The notes: a model not told the origin generated them from the sequence alone. Positions 8,314 to 17,996 are shown, counted from the stretch's first letter. The stretch is 64,000 bases of DNA from Pseudoteredinibacter isoporae_A (GCF_040372805.1 NZ_BAABWJ010000011.1:62001-126000); one strand, 5' to 3'. Translations and numbers: made by a program.

Positions 8314-9573
8314 ATGAAACTAGGTACGAAGGCAACATTATTTGGTTTGTTATTGGTTTTGATCGCACTGGTCAATCTTATTTTCCACAATCAAACCGCG
8401 CGTTTGGAACAGCAGTCTACGCTGATGCTGGCGTCTGCGGAGTCATTGGAACGCGACATTCAAAATCTCCAGGAAAAAGCTCAAGCCTACGGGGCCAATG
8501 CGCCCCGTGATTATCAATCTTATTATCGCGATGTGGCTTTGTATCACAAGGAGTTTCAGCAAACCATTGCGGCCTTGGAAAGCGATAACAAAAGCATTGC
8601 TCAACACTTGGTAGATCTGAATGGTGGCTCAACACTATTGCAGCTTTCCGCTCAACATATTGACGCCAGCTACCAGCAATGGAGCGAGCGATTCAATATC
8701 TTTCTGAACAGCTACCACGAAGCCATCGGGGATGATGAAAACGAGCCCCGCTTGGAGTGGGCGGCCCAGAAGATTCGCGAACAGGGTGAGGGTCTGGAAG
8801 CGCTGACAGGCATCCTGCTGAAAAACGCTGACGAGTACAATCAGCTAAGGCAGAGCAATCAACAGAAATTCGCTTTGGCGCTGGCATTGGCCGTTATCGT
8901 TGTGAGCTTGTTGTTTACGGTATGGTTTTTTGTCTCGGTTATTCGTCCGGTAAAACGGCTGGCGGAAACCACCAATAAGGTAGCTGAAGGAAATTTTGGC
9001 CTGCAATTAAGTGCCAAGGGCTCTGATGAGGTGGCCGAGGTGACCGGGGCGTTTAATTCTCTTTCGGTTCGTATCGATTTGATTCTGAAGTTATTGGATC
9101 AGCTCGAAGACGGCGTCAGTGAACAGCAAACCGTGGACGCAGTTATGAGTATTTGCGGTGAGTACTTCAATGTGGATTGGGTTGGGATGATTATACTGGA
9201 AAAGGATAAAAACCTCCGTCTCGATGCCGCCAGCCCTGCCAGCAGTTTGAAGCGTTGGTTTGCCAAGTCGGCGGTAGCGGAAGAAGGCAACTTAGCGGAG
9301 TTTATCTGTCAGCACATTGTGGAAAAACGTTTGTGGTTGGAATCCGATATTGACAGCTTTTCTTTGCAGATTAGAGACAGCCGATTGATGCGTGAATTGA
9401 TGCGTAATACACATGCGCATTCCGTACTGGGTATCCCCTTGGGGGATACAGGCAATCGTCGCGGAATGTTATTGTTGGCCAGTAAAAGTCAGGATCTTTT
9501 GGAGGGCAAACGAGGTGAGCTGCTAATGAAGCTGACCCCGTTGATTTCGCAGCGTACGATGGGTGCTGCCTAG
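8314..9573 (+). CDS. HAMP-domain membrane sensor with GAF-like C terminus
   Basis: Start ATG 8314 has a strong ribosome binding site (GGGGAGG, 8303-8309). A membrane segment near residues 7-24, a helical periplasmic region and a second segment near 193-215 lead into a HAMP domain (IRPVKRLAETTNKVAEGNF). The C-terminal 150 residues look like a GAF domain (FNVDWVGMIILEKDKNLRLD, HSVLGIPLGD). No kinase, methyl-accepting or GGDEF output domain is present, so the output must be a partner protein or simply a conformational signal. It converges on the CheX/CheY pair and probably belongs to the same signalling cluster. Confidence 0.7.
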   Translation: MKLGTKATLFGLLLVLIALVNLIFHNQTARLEQQSTLMLASAESLERDIQNLQEKAQAYGANAPRDYQSYYRDVALYHKEFQQTIAALESDNKSIAQHLVDLNGGSTLLQLSAQHIDASYQQWSERFNIFLNSYHEAIGDDENEPRLEWAAQKIREQGEGLEALTGILLKNADEYNQLRQSNQQKFALALALAVIVVSLLFTVWFFVSVIRPVKRLAETTNKVAEGNFGLQLSAKGSDEVAEVTGAFNSLSVRIDLILKLLDQLEDGVSEQQTVDAVMSICGEYFNVDWVGMIILEKDKNLRLDAASPASSLKRWFAKSAVAEEGNLAEFICQHIVEKRLWLESDIDSFSLQIRDSRLMRELMRNTHAHSVLGIPLGDTGNRRGMLLLASKSQDLLEGKRGELLMKLTPLISQRTMGAA

Positions 9574-9593
9574 TGCTGGTGGCGGCTTACGCT

Positions 9594-10451
9594 TCAGGAA
9601 CTTAGACAGACAATCAAACCTCCAATATTGGTTTCGATTTTTAAATAGCTTACTTTTTCATAGATGGCTTCCAATGAGTTCAAGTCTCGGGTGAAAACCG
9701 GAGGCTTGGCTTTGTAACTGCAATCATCGGGAATGGTTTCTTTCGCAAAGTAACCCGCTACCAAATTTAAAAACTCACCTGTCGCATCCCAGGCCAACTC
9801 TTCATCGATCTCATTGGCCGGAATTTTGATCAGGCGCCGGGCTATTTCTGCCATGGCAAATTCTGTGCAGGCGATGCTGATCGTTAAATCTCTTACGCTT
9901 TCAATGGTAATGCTGCTCAGAAACAAACTGTCTTCCGGCGGTGTCAGCTCAGACAGTGTTGTTAAGCCTTGAAAGTGTGCCGTGGTAGACAGAGCCCGTT
10001 GGCTTAAACGGCAAATAATTCCGGCCAGTGCATTGATGTTGTAAGTATTGCCGTGTTTTTTAATCGCTGATTGGATCTGTGCCTGGGCGATGGCCTGTTC
10101 ATTGTTGTGAATGGCCAGCTGATCGTCCAGCTTGTCCTGGCTCATGTGCCCGAGTTCAACCAGAATTTCACCGAAGAATTTTCGCCCCTGTTTTTGCAAG
10201 CCGATCAGTTGTTGAAGTTGCTCAACGGTGATCAGTTTCATTGCAACCGCAATATCACCAAAGCGGGCGTCTTCGGCCTGCTGACGTTGATTGATCTTGC
10301 GGGCTTGTTCGGTATTTAAAAAACCGTGTTCAATGGCCAGCTCGCCAAGCACAGGATTATTGGCTCGTTGGAAGGCGAGGGCTTCCAGTAGCTGATCTCT
10401 ATTGATGAGGCGGTGTTCCAATAAATATTGGCCAAAAAATTTCGTCGCCAT
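9594..10451 (-). CDS. MshEN-like repeat protein with CheX phosphatase domain
   Basis: Residues 1-120 contain four repeats of the form FGxxLxxxxLIxxxQLxxALxxQ, the pattern of MshEN/T2SSE N-terminal domains, a class known to bind cyclic di-GMP. Residues about 130-285 resemble CheX, with the catalytic ExxN motif as E226-F-L-N229 in a GEFLNLVAG context. CheX/CheC proteins dephosphorylate CheY-type regulators. The gene lies 15 bases downstream of a stand-alone CheY-like gene on the same strand, its obvious substrate. The combination suggests that a nucleotide signal could tune CheY dephosphorylation; this is inference. Confidence 0.72.
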   Translation of the reverse strand: MATKFFGQYLLEHRLINRDQLLEALAFQRANNPVLGELAIEHGFLNTEQARKINQRQQAEDARFGDIAVAMKLITVEQLQQLIGLQKQGRKFFGEILVELGHMSQDKLDDQLAIHNNEQAIAQAQIQSAIKKHGNTYNINALAGIICRLSQRALSTTAHFQGLTTLSELTPPEDSLFLSSITIESVRDLTISIACTEFAMAEIARRLIKIPANEIDEELAWDATGEFLNLVAGYFAKETIPDDCSYKAKPPVFTRDLNSLEAIYEKVSYLKIETNIGGLIVCLSS

Positions 10452-10466
10452 TGTCGTCTCCCAGGG

Positions 10467-10829
10467 CTATTGAAGCTCGTTGAGGGTGCTTAACAAAATG
10501 TCTTCTTCAAAAGGCTTTTGAATGTACGATGAGGCTCCGCTGCGCAGACATTCTTCAACGTCTGATTCGGAACCCAGCGAACTCAATATGACGACTTTTG
10601 CAGAAGGATTGTGTTCGACAATTTGGCGTAGCGCGGTTTGTCCATCCGTTTCTGGCATGACCAAATCCAACAAAACCAAATCCGGATTGTGATGAATAAA
10701 GGCTTCGGTTGCTTCATGCCCATTGCTGGCTTCACCAACAACTTGATAACCGTTGTCCTGCAGTAAACGTTTCGTGATTAAGCGTATGGAACGCGAATCA
10801 TCACAAATGAGCACCCTATTATTTGTCAT
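10467..10829 (-). CDS. stand-alone CheY-like response regulator
   Basis: A 120-residue receiver domain with all key residues: acidic D10 and D11, phosphoacceptor D55 (LVLLDLVMP), S83 and K105 (YIQKPF). There is no output domain. Start ATG 10829 is supported by AAAGGAA at suitable spacing; a longer frame to 10898 adds unrelated residues. It is the first gene of a two-gene operon with the CheX-domain protein and probably acts through phosphorylation-dependent binding to a target. Confidence 0.85.
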   Translation of the reverse strand: MTNNRVLICDDSRSIRLITKRLLQDNGYQVVGEASNGHEATEAFIHHNPDLVLLDLVMPETDGQTALRQIVEHNPSAKVVILSSLGSESDVEECLRSGASSYIQKPFEEDILLSTLNELQ

Positions 10830-11391
10830 AATAAAATTTCCTTTATTAATGCTTAGTAGCAAGGCATTGCTTGCGGAAATATCAATTTTTATTGTCAAGA
10901 TTGAGTATAGGAGCCATTTCCGACTTTGCTGTTTAGGTACTTTACTTTCAAGGACAGAAGCGGCTCAAAACCCGGGTTTTGGGCTTGCCTCGGCAACTTT
11001 CCAGATCAACGGCTGATGGTTGCTTGAGCAAGGGTTGATCGGCTTATTTGACCGAGAACGGTAATTTGGCAAATTTTATGATCTATGGGCCTGAAGTTTA
11101 TGTGGTGTGAAAGCTTGAATTACTCAGCCTAAAAGCTAAATTTAAAGTCAATCAGCTTGATTAATGGACAGGGCTATGATTAATTAACCCTTTATTAAGT
11201 AGGGCTAATGAATGTGCCATTTAGGTTCGTCATCAAGCTATCGATGTAACTGCCGAATGATTCGTATATGTGTTGTTGCGAAAAAAACAGGCTCTGGCTG
11301 GTGAGGTTTGGGGTTAAACAGCGATTTGAGCCGTCTATTCTGAGCGTGGAAACGCCGAGGGATCTATTGAAGAGCGATCGAGGAAGGATTG
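10830..11391. other. intergenic between divergent signalling genes
   Basis: 562 bases separate the CheY-like gene from the PAS-GGDEF-EAL gene. The only distinctive element is the perfect palindrome CAAAACCCGGGTTTTG at 10966-10981, possibly an operator. No convincing promoter was picked out by eye. Confidence 0.4.
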
Positions 11392-13821
11392 ATGGTTGCT
11401 GACCCGGCTCTGCTGGATGCCATTCCTGACAGCTTGATTGTGTGCAACCACCAGGGGGAAATCCTTTGGTGTAATAAACAGGTGCACGGTCTCCTGGGCT
11501 ATTGTCCGGAGGAGTTGCAGGGCCAAACCGTCGAGCTGTTGCTGCCTGCAAATCTGCGGGAGCTTCATCAGCGCCATCGCCACGATTACGCCCAGGCGCC
11601 GACCTTGCGCCCCATGGGCAATGCACAAGAGTTGTTCGCCCTGGCCAAAGGTGGCCGACAAGTCCCGGTCGATATCGAGCTGGCCCCGTTGAGCTGGCAC
11701 GGTGAGCGCTGTGTTGCCGCCGTTATACGCTGTCGATTAACCAAGTTTGCCCAGGAAGCCGAACAACAAACCTTGCTCCGTGAAAACGAAGAACGGTTAC
11801 GACGCTCCCAGGCCATCGCCAAAATCGGCACCTGGGACTGGAATATCCCAGAAGACCGGGTGACGTGGTCGGCGGAAATCTACAATATTTTTGGAATGCC
11901 TCAGAACTATAAAATCGATGGTATTCAAACCATATACGATATGGTTTTTCCGGAAGACGAAGCGGATTTTAAACGCTATATTTCGGCAACAAAACGCGAG
12001 ACTTCGGCGTTTGTCTTTGAGCACAGGGCCCGAAAAAACGACGGCACACTCTGTTATATTCGCCAGAATGGGGAAGCGTTTTACAATGCTGAAGGTGACA
12101 TCGTTAGAATGCTGGGAACAACCCAGGACGTCACGGTGGAACATGAGCGTCGGCGTCAGTTGCAGCTCTCCCAGACTATTTTCGAAAGCGCCAATGATGG
12201 CATTCTTGCAACGGACATCGATCTCAATATTATTTCCGCCAACCCTGTTATTGAGAAATTATGTGGCTGCTCAAAAGATCAATTGATTGGCCAGTCGGTG
12301 CTGAAGTTTTTGCCACAGTATGCCAATCTCGATGTGCTCAATGAGGTGCATCAAGTCATTGATGAAAAGGGCGCTTGGCGGGGAGAATCCGAGTTGCTCA
12401 TCAAAAATGCACCAGACATTCCTGTGATGGCATCAGTTGCGGCTATTGAAAGCAATGATGGGCGAGAAGACGGTTATATTGTCACGATCACGGATATCTC
12501 GAAACTTAAAATCAACGAAGCCCAGTTGGATTTCCTGGCGCACTACGATCAACTCACTCGTTTACCCAATCGAACCTCATTACTTCGAGAACTCACCGCC
12601 CGAACCACTCAGACATTTACCGATTCTTCCAGTCTGTATCTGCTGTACATCGATTTGGATGGCTTTAAACAAATCAATGACAGTCAGGGACACAGTGCCG
12701 GGGATGAACTCCTCTTTGAGGTCGCGGAGCAGCTGCGCCACTGTGTGCCCAATGATGCCTTTGTGTCCCGTTTGGGAGGCGATGAGTTTGCGGTTGTCTG
12801 TGACTTTTCGAAAGATCGAGATGCCGAATTGCTGGCCCGTGAAATTATTCACAGCTTGCGTTTGCAAAAAGAATTCGCTGAGATCAGCGTCAGCATCAGT
12901 GCTAGTGTGGGTATTACCTGTTGCCCTCGCGATGGATCGGACCCTTTGGAGCTCATTAAAAAAGCCGATCAAGCCATGTACGAAGCCAAGGCCAACGGCA
13001 AGGATGGCTTTGAGCATTACAGCGAGATGGTAGGACATTTGCTGCATCGGCGTTTGCAAATGACATCGGACCTAAGCAAAGCTTTGGTCCGGAAAGAACT
13101 CTTCCTTGAGGTGCAGCCAAAACTTCACTTGCGTGACAGTCGAGCGTATTCGGTTGAGGCTTTGGCGCGTTGGTATCACCCTAAACTGGGTTTGATTCCA
13201 CCAACGGAATTTATTGCGTTAGCGGAAGAAACCGGACAAATTCTGGATCTGGGGCGTCAGGTCTTAACGATGGCGGCTGAGTTCATTATCGAGTGGCGCC
13301 GAGCCCATACTTCGCCTTTGTCGGTCGCGGTGAACTTGTCAGCGAAGCAGCTGCACGATAAAAATCTATTAAGTGATATAGCGTTGATTGCTTCTCACCA
13401 TGAAATCGACCCCGCCTGGATTGAGTTTGAGGTGACCGAAAGCGTGGTGATGGACAATGTAGAATCCAGTCTGCGTTTATTTAACGCGCTGAAAAAAATG
13501 GGCTTTCGAATTGCCATTGATGATTTTGGTACCGGTTACTCCTCGCTGAGTTATTTGAATAAATTGCCGATCGATATTTTAAAAATCGATCGAAGCTTTA
13601 TTGCTCAGCTGCCGGAAAACCAAGACGATCTGGCGATTGTGTCGGCGATTATATCCATGGCGAAAAGTCTCAATATTGAAGTGGTGGCCGAAGGCGTTGA
13701 AACTGAAGGGCAGTATCGGCTTTTGGGTGAACTCGGTTGCGAACAGCTGCAAGGTTATTACTTTTCAAAACCGGGGGCTCTGGATAGCTATATACAGAGC
13801 CCCTGGTCAGTTTGGGATTAA
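11392..13821 (+). CDS. PAS-PAS-PAS-GGDEF-EAL cyclic di-GMP protein
   Basis: Three N-terminal PAS/PAC domains (about residues 1-115, 135-255 and 258-380) precede a GGDEF domain with an intact GGDEF motif (SRLGGDEFAVV) and an EAL domain with intact EAL, DDFGTGYSS and EGVE motifs. Both synthesis and hydrolysis of cyclic di-GMP are therefore possible. The inhibitory I-site (RxxD) upstream of GGDEF reads VPND, so product inhibition is probably lost. It is soluble, with no membrane segment. ATG 11392 has GAGGAAGG upstream. Its neighbours encode a possible cyclic di-GMP binding CheX protein. Confidence 0.9.
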   Translation: MVADPALLDAIPDSLIVCNHQGEILWCNKQVHGLLGYCPEELQGQTVELLLPANLRELHQRHRHDYAQAPTLRPMGNAQELFALAKGGRQVPVDIELAPLSWHGERCVAAVIRCRLTKFAQEAEQQTLLRENEERLRRSQAIAKIGTWDWNIPEDRVTWSAEIYNIFGMPQNYKIDGIQTIYDMVFPEDEADFKRYISATKRETSAFVFEHRARKNDGTLCYIRQNGEAFYNAEGDIVRMLGTTQDVTVEHERRRQLQLSQTIFESANDGILATDIDLNIISANPVIEKLCGCSKDQLIGQSVLKFLPQYANLDVLNEVHQVIDEKGAWRGESELLIKNAPDIPVMASVAAIESNDGREDGYIVTITDISKLKINEAQLDFLAHYDQLTRLPNRTSLLRELTARTTQTFTDSSSLYLLYIDLDGFKQINDSQGHSAGDELLFEVAEQLRHCVPNDAFVSRLGGDEFAVVCDFSKDRDAELLAREIIHSLRLQKEFAEISVSISASVGITCCPRDGSDPLELIKKADQAMYEAKANGKDGFEHYSEMVGHLLHRRLQMTSDLSKALVRKELFLEVQPKLHLRDSRAYSVEALARWYHPKLGLIPPTEFIALAEETGQILDLGRQVLTMAAEFIIEWRRAHTSPLSVAVNLSAKQLHDKNLLSDIALIASHHEIDPAWIEFEVTESVVMDNVESSLRLFNALKKMGFRIAIDDFGTGYSSLSYLNKLPIDILKIDRSFIAQLPENQDDLAIVSAIISMAKSLNIEVVAEGVETEGQYRLLGELGCEQLQGYYFSKPGALDSYIQSPWSVWD

Positions 13822-13827
13822 GTGCGG

Positions 13828-15219
13828 TTATTCTCCAGAGTATTTCTCTGGTTCTTCACTGCCCTTCGCGCTCGGCAAGTTGCCTTTTTTAATACCACCA
13901 AGGGCGTACCAATCGATGGATCGGGTGCTGACCATAAGAATAGAAAGCAATCCGAATACCAGTAGGCTGCCCATAAGTAGGGCGAAATCTTCGGCTTGAA
14001 TAATGATGTACAGCAATGTCCAGAGTACGATCATACCGCCGACAAACCCGCCTGCCAGTCGATGATGTTGTAGCACAATGCGTAAATAGCTAAAGAGCAG
14101 AACGGAGCAAGCAATAATAGCCAGCAAGTAGGCCAGTGCGAAGCCGATATGCTCCGACAGGGCCAGCAACAGCAGATAAAACGTGGCAATGGCCAGGCCA
14201 GCAAAACCATATTGAATGGGATGCATGGCTAAGGCTCGTACATGCTCAACAATAAAGAAGACCATAAAACTCATGCCAATCAGCAGAAAGGCGTATTTCA
14301 GTGCCCGCTCCGTTTTCAGATAAATATCCACGGGGTTAATCAGGTCGACACCGAGCATCAAACGATTTTTATTGTCCAGAATGTAACATTTGTCGTGTTT
14401 TGAGCAGTTCTCTATGTGGCTTAAGCCATTGAGGGCGAAGTGATTGCTTTTCCAATTCGCCGAGAAACCACTGTCGGTCGTGTTGTGGCTTGCCGGCAGT
14501 TGCGCGCCCGAATACTTGGGGTGTGGCCAATTGGAATCCAAGGCCAGACTGCTTTGTTTGGCCAGCGGCAAAAAGTAGAAATTGCTCATACCCTTGAGGT
14601 CCAAAGTAATGCGGAAAGCAATGTCTGGCTGGGCATCGGTTTCGGTGCTGAGATTTTCAGGTAGAAAATAATGCAGGCCCTGAGGTAAAGCCGCTAACTT
14701 GCTGCCGGCTTGAAAATCATACCCTTTGCCATTCAGGGTGACACTTTGGCTTTCCAGACCACGCATGTCGGCGACGCTGAGTGTGATGAAAGGCTTACCG
14801 ATTTGCTCTACCTGCGAGTCGGCAGCAAGGCTGTCCAACGCTTCTTTCAGCGCGGTTCGTTTAAAGGTGCCTGATTGGGTGATGTTGACACGGTAAATGG
14901 GGATTTCATAAATCCCTTTTTTGCGGTTCTCAGCGGTGATTTGCCCTTTTGCATCGACCGTTTCCGGTGCCAGCAATCGCCATTGTTTGTAGAGTTTGCG
15001 GCCGCCGTTTTGAGTGAAGGTAACGCTCTGGTAGGGAATGGCAATCATGGCGGTGCCAAGCCATTGCTCTCCGGTCCAGTGCTGGCTCACCGCATATTGC
15101 GCCTCTCTCTGGCTGTCTGCCCGATCTTCGATTTTGCTTTGGACCATGATGATGGGGATTAAGAGAATTAAACTGAGAAAGAACACCAGAACAAGCTTAA
15201 AACTGGGCGATTTCAGCAT
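13828..15219 (-). CDS. creD: CreD family inner membrane protein
   Basis: One N-terminal membrane segment, a large periplasmic domain of about 270 residues (TGEQWLGTAMIAIPY) and six C-terminal membrane helices (IGMSFMVFFIVEHV, HPIQYGFAGLAIATFYLLLLALSEHIGF) match CreD, the cell-envelope protein linked in other bacteria to the CreBC two-component system and beta-lactam response. The length of 463 is normal. No creB or creC lies beside it. It converges on the GGDEF-EAL gene with a six-base gap and is divergent from cytochrome b561. Confidence 0.88.
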   Translation of the reverse strand: MLKSPSFKLVLVFFLSLILLIPIIMVQSKIEDRADSQREAQYAVSQHWTGEQWLGTAMIAIPYQSVTFTQNGGRKLYKQWRLLAPETVDAKGQITAENRKKGIYEIPIYRVNITQSGTFKRTALKEALDSLAADSQVEQIGKPFITLSVADMRGLESQSVTLNGKGYDFQAGSKLAALPQGLHYFLPENLSTETDAQPDIAFRITLDLKGMSNFYFLPLAKQSSLALDSNWPHPKYSGAQLPASHNTTDSGFSANWKSNHFALNGLSHIENCSKHDKCYILDNKNRLMLGVDLINPVDIYLKTERALKYAFLLIGMSFMVFFIVEHVRALAMHPIQYGFAGLAIATFYLLLLALSEHIGFALAYLLAIIACSVLLFSYLRIVLQHHRLAGGFVGGMIVLWTLLYIIIQAEDFALLMGSLLVFGLLSILMVSTRSIDWYALGGIKKGNLPSAKGSEEPEKYSGE

Positions 15220-15426
15220 GCTGCCTCCTTGTATTGTGGCTGTACGTCAAATGTGAACATGTTTATGGAAGCTATAAAATAATAATAAAATATGACGTAA
15301 GCGGGCCTGAATTGTGATCAAATGTGGCACTTATTAGGTCGGTCCACAGACACTCAAATGAGATGAGTCGTGTTGAGTCTGGGTTGAGGGTTCAGTCACA
15401 TCACATTTGAGTGACATCCGCTGGTT

Positions 15427-15432
15427 TATAAT
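15427..15432 (+). promoter_or_regulatory. probable -10 box for the cytochrome b561 gene
   Basis: A perfect TATAAT lies 66 bases before the start of the cytochrome gene. The best -35 (TTGAGT, 15407-15412) is only 14 bases away, so the pair is suboptimal and an activator may help. Copies of TCAAATGTG lie just upstream (15247-15255, 15318-15326, and inverted at 15402-15410). Confidence 0.4.
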
Positions 15433-15497
15433 GCCCGGTTTGACGACCTAATTTGCTCGACCTGTGGTCAAACATTATTCATAACAGAGAAGTAACG

Positions 15498-16055
15498 ATG
15501 CCTGATACCCCAAGTAAATTCAGCTCCATGACCGTGGCCCTCCACTGGATCGTAGGTTTAATGATGATCGCCCTGTTGGCGGTGGGAATTTATATGGAGG
15601 AGTACGAAGTGTATGCCCTCTATGATATTCACAAGGCCTTCGGCGTTTTGATTCTGCTGGTGGTGATACCTCGGGTTATTCACCGTATTCGTAATGGTTG
15701 GCCAACGCCGGCGGGTGATTACACCGCGATTGAGCATCTGATGTCCAAGATCGTTCATTACCTGCTCATCATTGGTACCTTGTTGATGCCGATCTCAGGT
15801 ATGTTAATGTCCGGTATGGGTGGACATGGCATTTCGGTTTTCGGTTTGGAATTGATGGCCGAGAATCTGGATCCTGCGAATCCGGATAACGTTGTGCCCA
15901 TCAGTGAATTTCTGGCTGGACTGGGGCATACCCTGCACGGTTGGGGCGGCGATATCTTGTTGGTTGCACTGGCGTTGCATGTGGTTGGCGCCTTGAAGCA
16001 CCACATTATCGATAAAGATGGCACCTTACGTCGTATGTTGGGTAAGTCTATCTAA
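15498..16055 (+). CDS. cytochrome b561 family protein
   Basis: A 185-residue, four-helix membrane protein of the bacterial cytochrome b561 (CybB) family. Conserved histidines are in ALHWIVGLM, DIHKAFGVL, GHTLHGWGG and ALHVVGALKHH, enough for two b-type haems. It passes electrons between quinol and other carriers in the inner membrane. ATG 15498 is preferred to an upstream TTG because AGAGAAG is well placed before it. Confidence 0.9.
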   Translation: MPDTPSKFSSMTVALHWIVGLMMIALLAVGIYMEEYEVYALYDIHKAFGVLILLVVIPRVIHRIRNGWPTPAGDYTAIEHLMSKIVHYLLIIGTLLMPISGMLMSGMGGHGISVFGLELMAENLDPANPDNVVPISEFLAGLGHTLHGWGGDILLVALALHVVGALKHHIIDKDGTLRRMLGKSI

Positions 16056-16077
16056 CAAAACCTGCCCTTGCCCTTGG

Positions 16078-16099
16078 GGCCCGGAGCAAGCTTCGGGCC
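16078..16099 (+). terminator. hairpin after cytochrome b561 gene
   Basis: GGCCCGGAGC (16078-16087) pairs with GCTTCGGGCC (16090-16099), with a two-base loop and one G-T pair. A pyrimidine-rich stretch follows but without a long T run, so it may be an attenuator-type or weak terminator. Confidence 0.35.
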
Positions 16100-16140
16100 T
16101 TCCCCTTCTGGCTGTTCTTCTCTTTGCAAGAGGTGACGTC

Positions 16141-16563
16141 ATGCCAAATTTTCAAGCACCTTCCCACGATGATTTTTTGTTTCCCACGGACGTTTTGCCG
16201 CTGCCTCGTCGCGCGCCTTATCAAGCGGGTGAGCAAGCGATGGAGCCACACACCCTGGAATTGCAGTTACAGGCACTGGGCTTGACCGACTCAGGTTGGT
16301 TGCTGGGGGCGAGGCAGGACGGTTCGCTGGAAATCAGGCGCCACTATGTTTTTGATGGCTATCTGGCCGGAGTAAACTTCGTGCACTGCCTGGCTGCGGC
16401 CGCCGAGGTGGCAGACCATCACCCGGATATCACGCTGAATTATCGGCAAGTGCTCGTGCACTGGAGTACTCATTTTGTAAAAGGCATACACAGAAATGAC
16501 CTGGACATGGCAAAATACAGTGACGCGCTGTATGAAGCCTTGAATCACAGGAGTATGTCTTGA
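16141..16563 (+). CDS. pterin-4a-carbinolamine dehydratase family protein
   Basis: The C-terminal 90 residues carry the dehydratase signature: a VHCLAAAAEVADHHPDITLNY segment (central DHHP) followed by a WSTHFVKGIHRNDL helix. The enzyme dehydrates 4a-hydroxytetrahydropterin and can act as a dimerisation cofactor. The N-terminal 45 residues are extra compared with the classical 100-residue enzyme. Start ATG 16141 follows AGAGGTG. The stop overlaps the TTG start of sbcB, so the two are translationally coupled. Confidence 0.75.
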   Translation: MPNFQAPSHDDFLFPTDVLPLPRRAPYQAGEQAMEPHTLELQLQALGLTDSGWLLGARQDGSLEIRRHYVFDGYLAGVNFVHCLAAAAEVADHHPDITLNYRQVLVHWSTHFVKGIHRNDLDMAKYSDALYEALNHRSMS

Positions 16564-17996
16564 GCACCCTTTACTGGCACGATTATGAAACCTGGGGTGA
16601 AGTCCCCAGTCTGGACAAGCCCAGTCAGTTTGCAGGTATTCGCACCGATGAGCAGTTAAACATCATAGGCGAACCCCTGATGGTGTACTGCAAGCCCGCC
16701 AGCGACACACTCCCTAAACCGGATGCTTGTATGATCACTGGCATCAGCCCGCAAAAAGCCCTGGCGGAAGGTTTGCCGGAACCGGCGTTTATGGCAGCGA
16801 TTGCTGGTGAACTGGCCGCTCCGGGAACCTGTGGTGTAGGTTACAACAGTATTCGTTTCGATGATGAAGTTAGCCGCTATGGCTTTTATCGCAACTTCTA
16901 TGACCCTTATGAGCGTGAATGGAAAAACGGAAACTCGCGCTGGGATTTGATTGATGTTGTGCGCCTGTGCTGTGCACTTCGCCCAGAAGGCATTGAATGG
17001 CCTCAACACGAGGATGGTAAACCCAGTTTTAAACTGGAGCATTTATCGGCGGCGAATGGATTGGCTCACGAGGCGGCACACGATGCCTTGTCCGATGTTT
17101 ATGCAACCATCGCACTGGCCAAGTTGCTGCAAGAAAAGCAAGGCGCCTTGTACGACTACGCTTATACCCTGCGCGACAAACGCAAAGTGATGGAACTCAT
17201 TGATCTTCAGCGCCGCAAGCCGCTGTTGCATATATCGTCTATGTTCCCGGCGGAACGCTATTGCTCAGCGTTGGTTATGCCGTTGAGTATGCACCCAAAA
17301 AATAAAAACGCCGTTATCTGCTACGACTTGATGGTTGATCCTACGCCTTTGTTGACCTTGTCTGCTGAGGAAATCATTCAGCGCTTGTATACCCCAAGCG
17401 CTGAATTACCCGAAGGCGTTGAGCGCATTCCCCTAAAACTGGTGCATTTGAACAAGAGTCCGATGCTGGTGACGCCGGGAGTCATTAAAGACGCACAAGA
17501 GGAGCGTCTGCAAATTAATTTGGCTCAGTGTCGTCAGCATTGGGCGCAGATTAACGATGTGATTCAGCAGGGCAAGCTGCTCTCGAATTTACAAACTGTT
17601 TATGAACACAACGATTTTGAGGCGCAAACTGATCCGGAGCGCATGTTGTACGACGGCTTTTTTGGTGATGGAGACAAAGCCATGATGGCTCAAGTGCGGG
17701 AGGCTGATGTGAATCAGTTGGCCAGTACCGCTTTGCAATTTCAAGATGCCCGTTTGCAGGCATTGCTGTTTCGCTATCGCGCCCGACACTTCCCCAGTAG
17801 CTTAAGTGCTGAGGAAGCCGAAGAGTGGGACGCGTTTCGATTTGCTCGCCTCACCGAGCCTGAAGCCGGTGGTTCTATCACGCTGGAAGATTATTTCGAG
17901 CGCATTGCCTGGTGGCGTGAACAGCCGCAGCTGAGTGAACAGCAACGGCACTTATTGGATGAGCTGGAAGCGTACGCGGATGACTTGCTGGCGTGA
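16560..17996 (+). CDS. sbcB: exodeoxyribonuclease I
   Basis: A 478-residue 3'-5' single-strand DNA exonuclease, about the length of E. coli SbcB. The DEDD nuclease motif starts at YWHDYETWG (D8, E10), with a later GYNSIRFDDE and HDALSDV helix. The C-terminal SH3-like and helical extension are present (EWDAFRFARL). It works in recombination and mismatch repair. It begins with TTG overlapping the preceding stop, with AGGAG seven bases upstream. Confidence 0.93.
   Translation: MSTLYWHDYETWGEVPSLDKPSQFAGIRTDEQLNIIGEPLMVYCKPASDTLPKPDACMITGISPQKALAEGLPEPAFMAAIAGELAAPGTCGVGYNSIRFDDEVSRYGFYRNFYDPYEREWKNGNSRWDLIDVVRLCCALRPEGIEWPQHEDGKPSFKLEHLSAANGLAHEAAHDALSDVYATIALAKLLQEKQGALYDYAYTLRDKRKVMELIDLQRRKPLLHISSMFPAERYCSALVMPLSMHPKNKNAVICYDLMVDPTPLLTLSAEEIIQRLYTPSAELPEGVERIPLKLVHLNKSPMLVTPGVIKDAQEERLQINLAQCRQHWAQINDVIQQGKLLSNLQTVYEHNDFEAQTDPERMLYDGFFGDGDKAMMAQVREADVNQLASTALQFQDARLQALLFRYRARHFPSSLSAEEAEEWDAFRFARLTEPEAGGSITLEDYFERIAWWREQPQLSEQQRHLLDELEAYADDLLA

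Noticed and set aside
13774..13803. Terminator for the GGDEF-EAL gene
   Set aside because: The 9-bp inverted repeat GGGGCTCTG/CAGAGCCCC lies inside the coding end and lacks a T-run.
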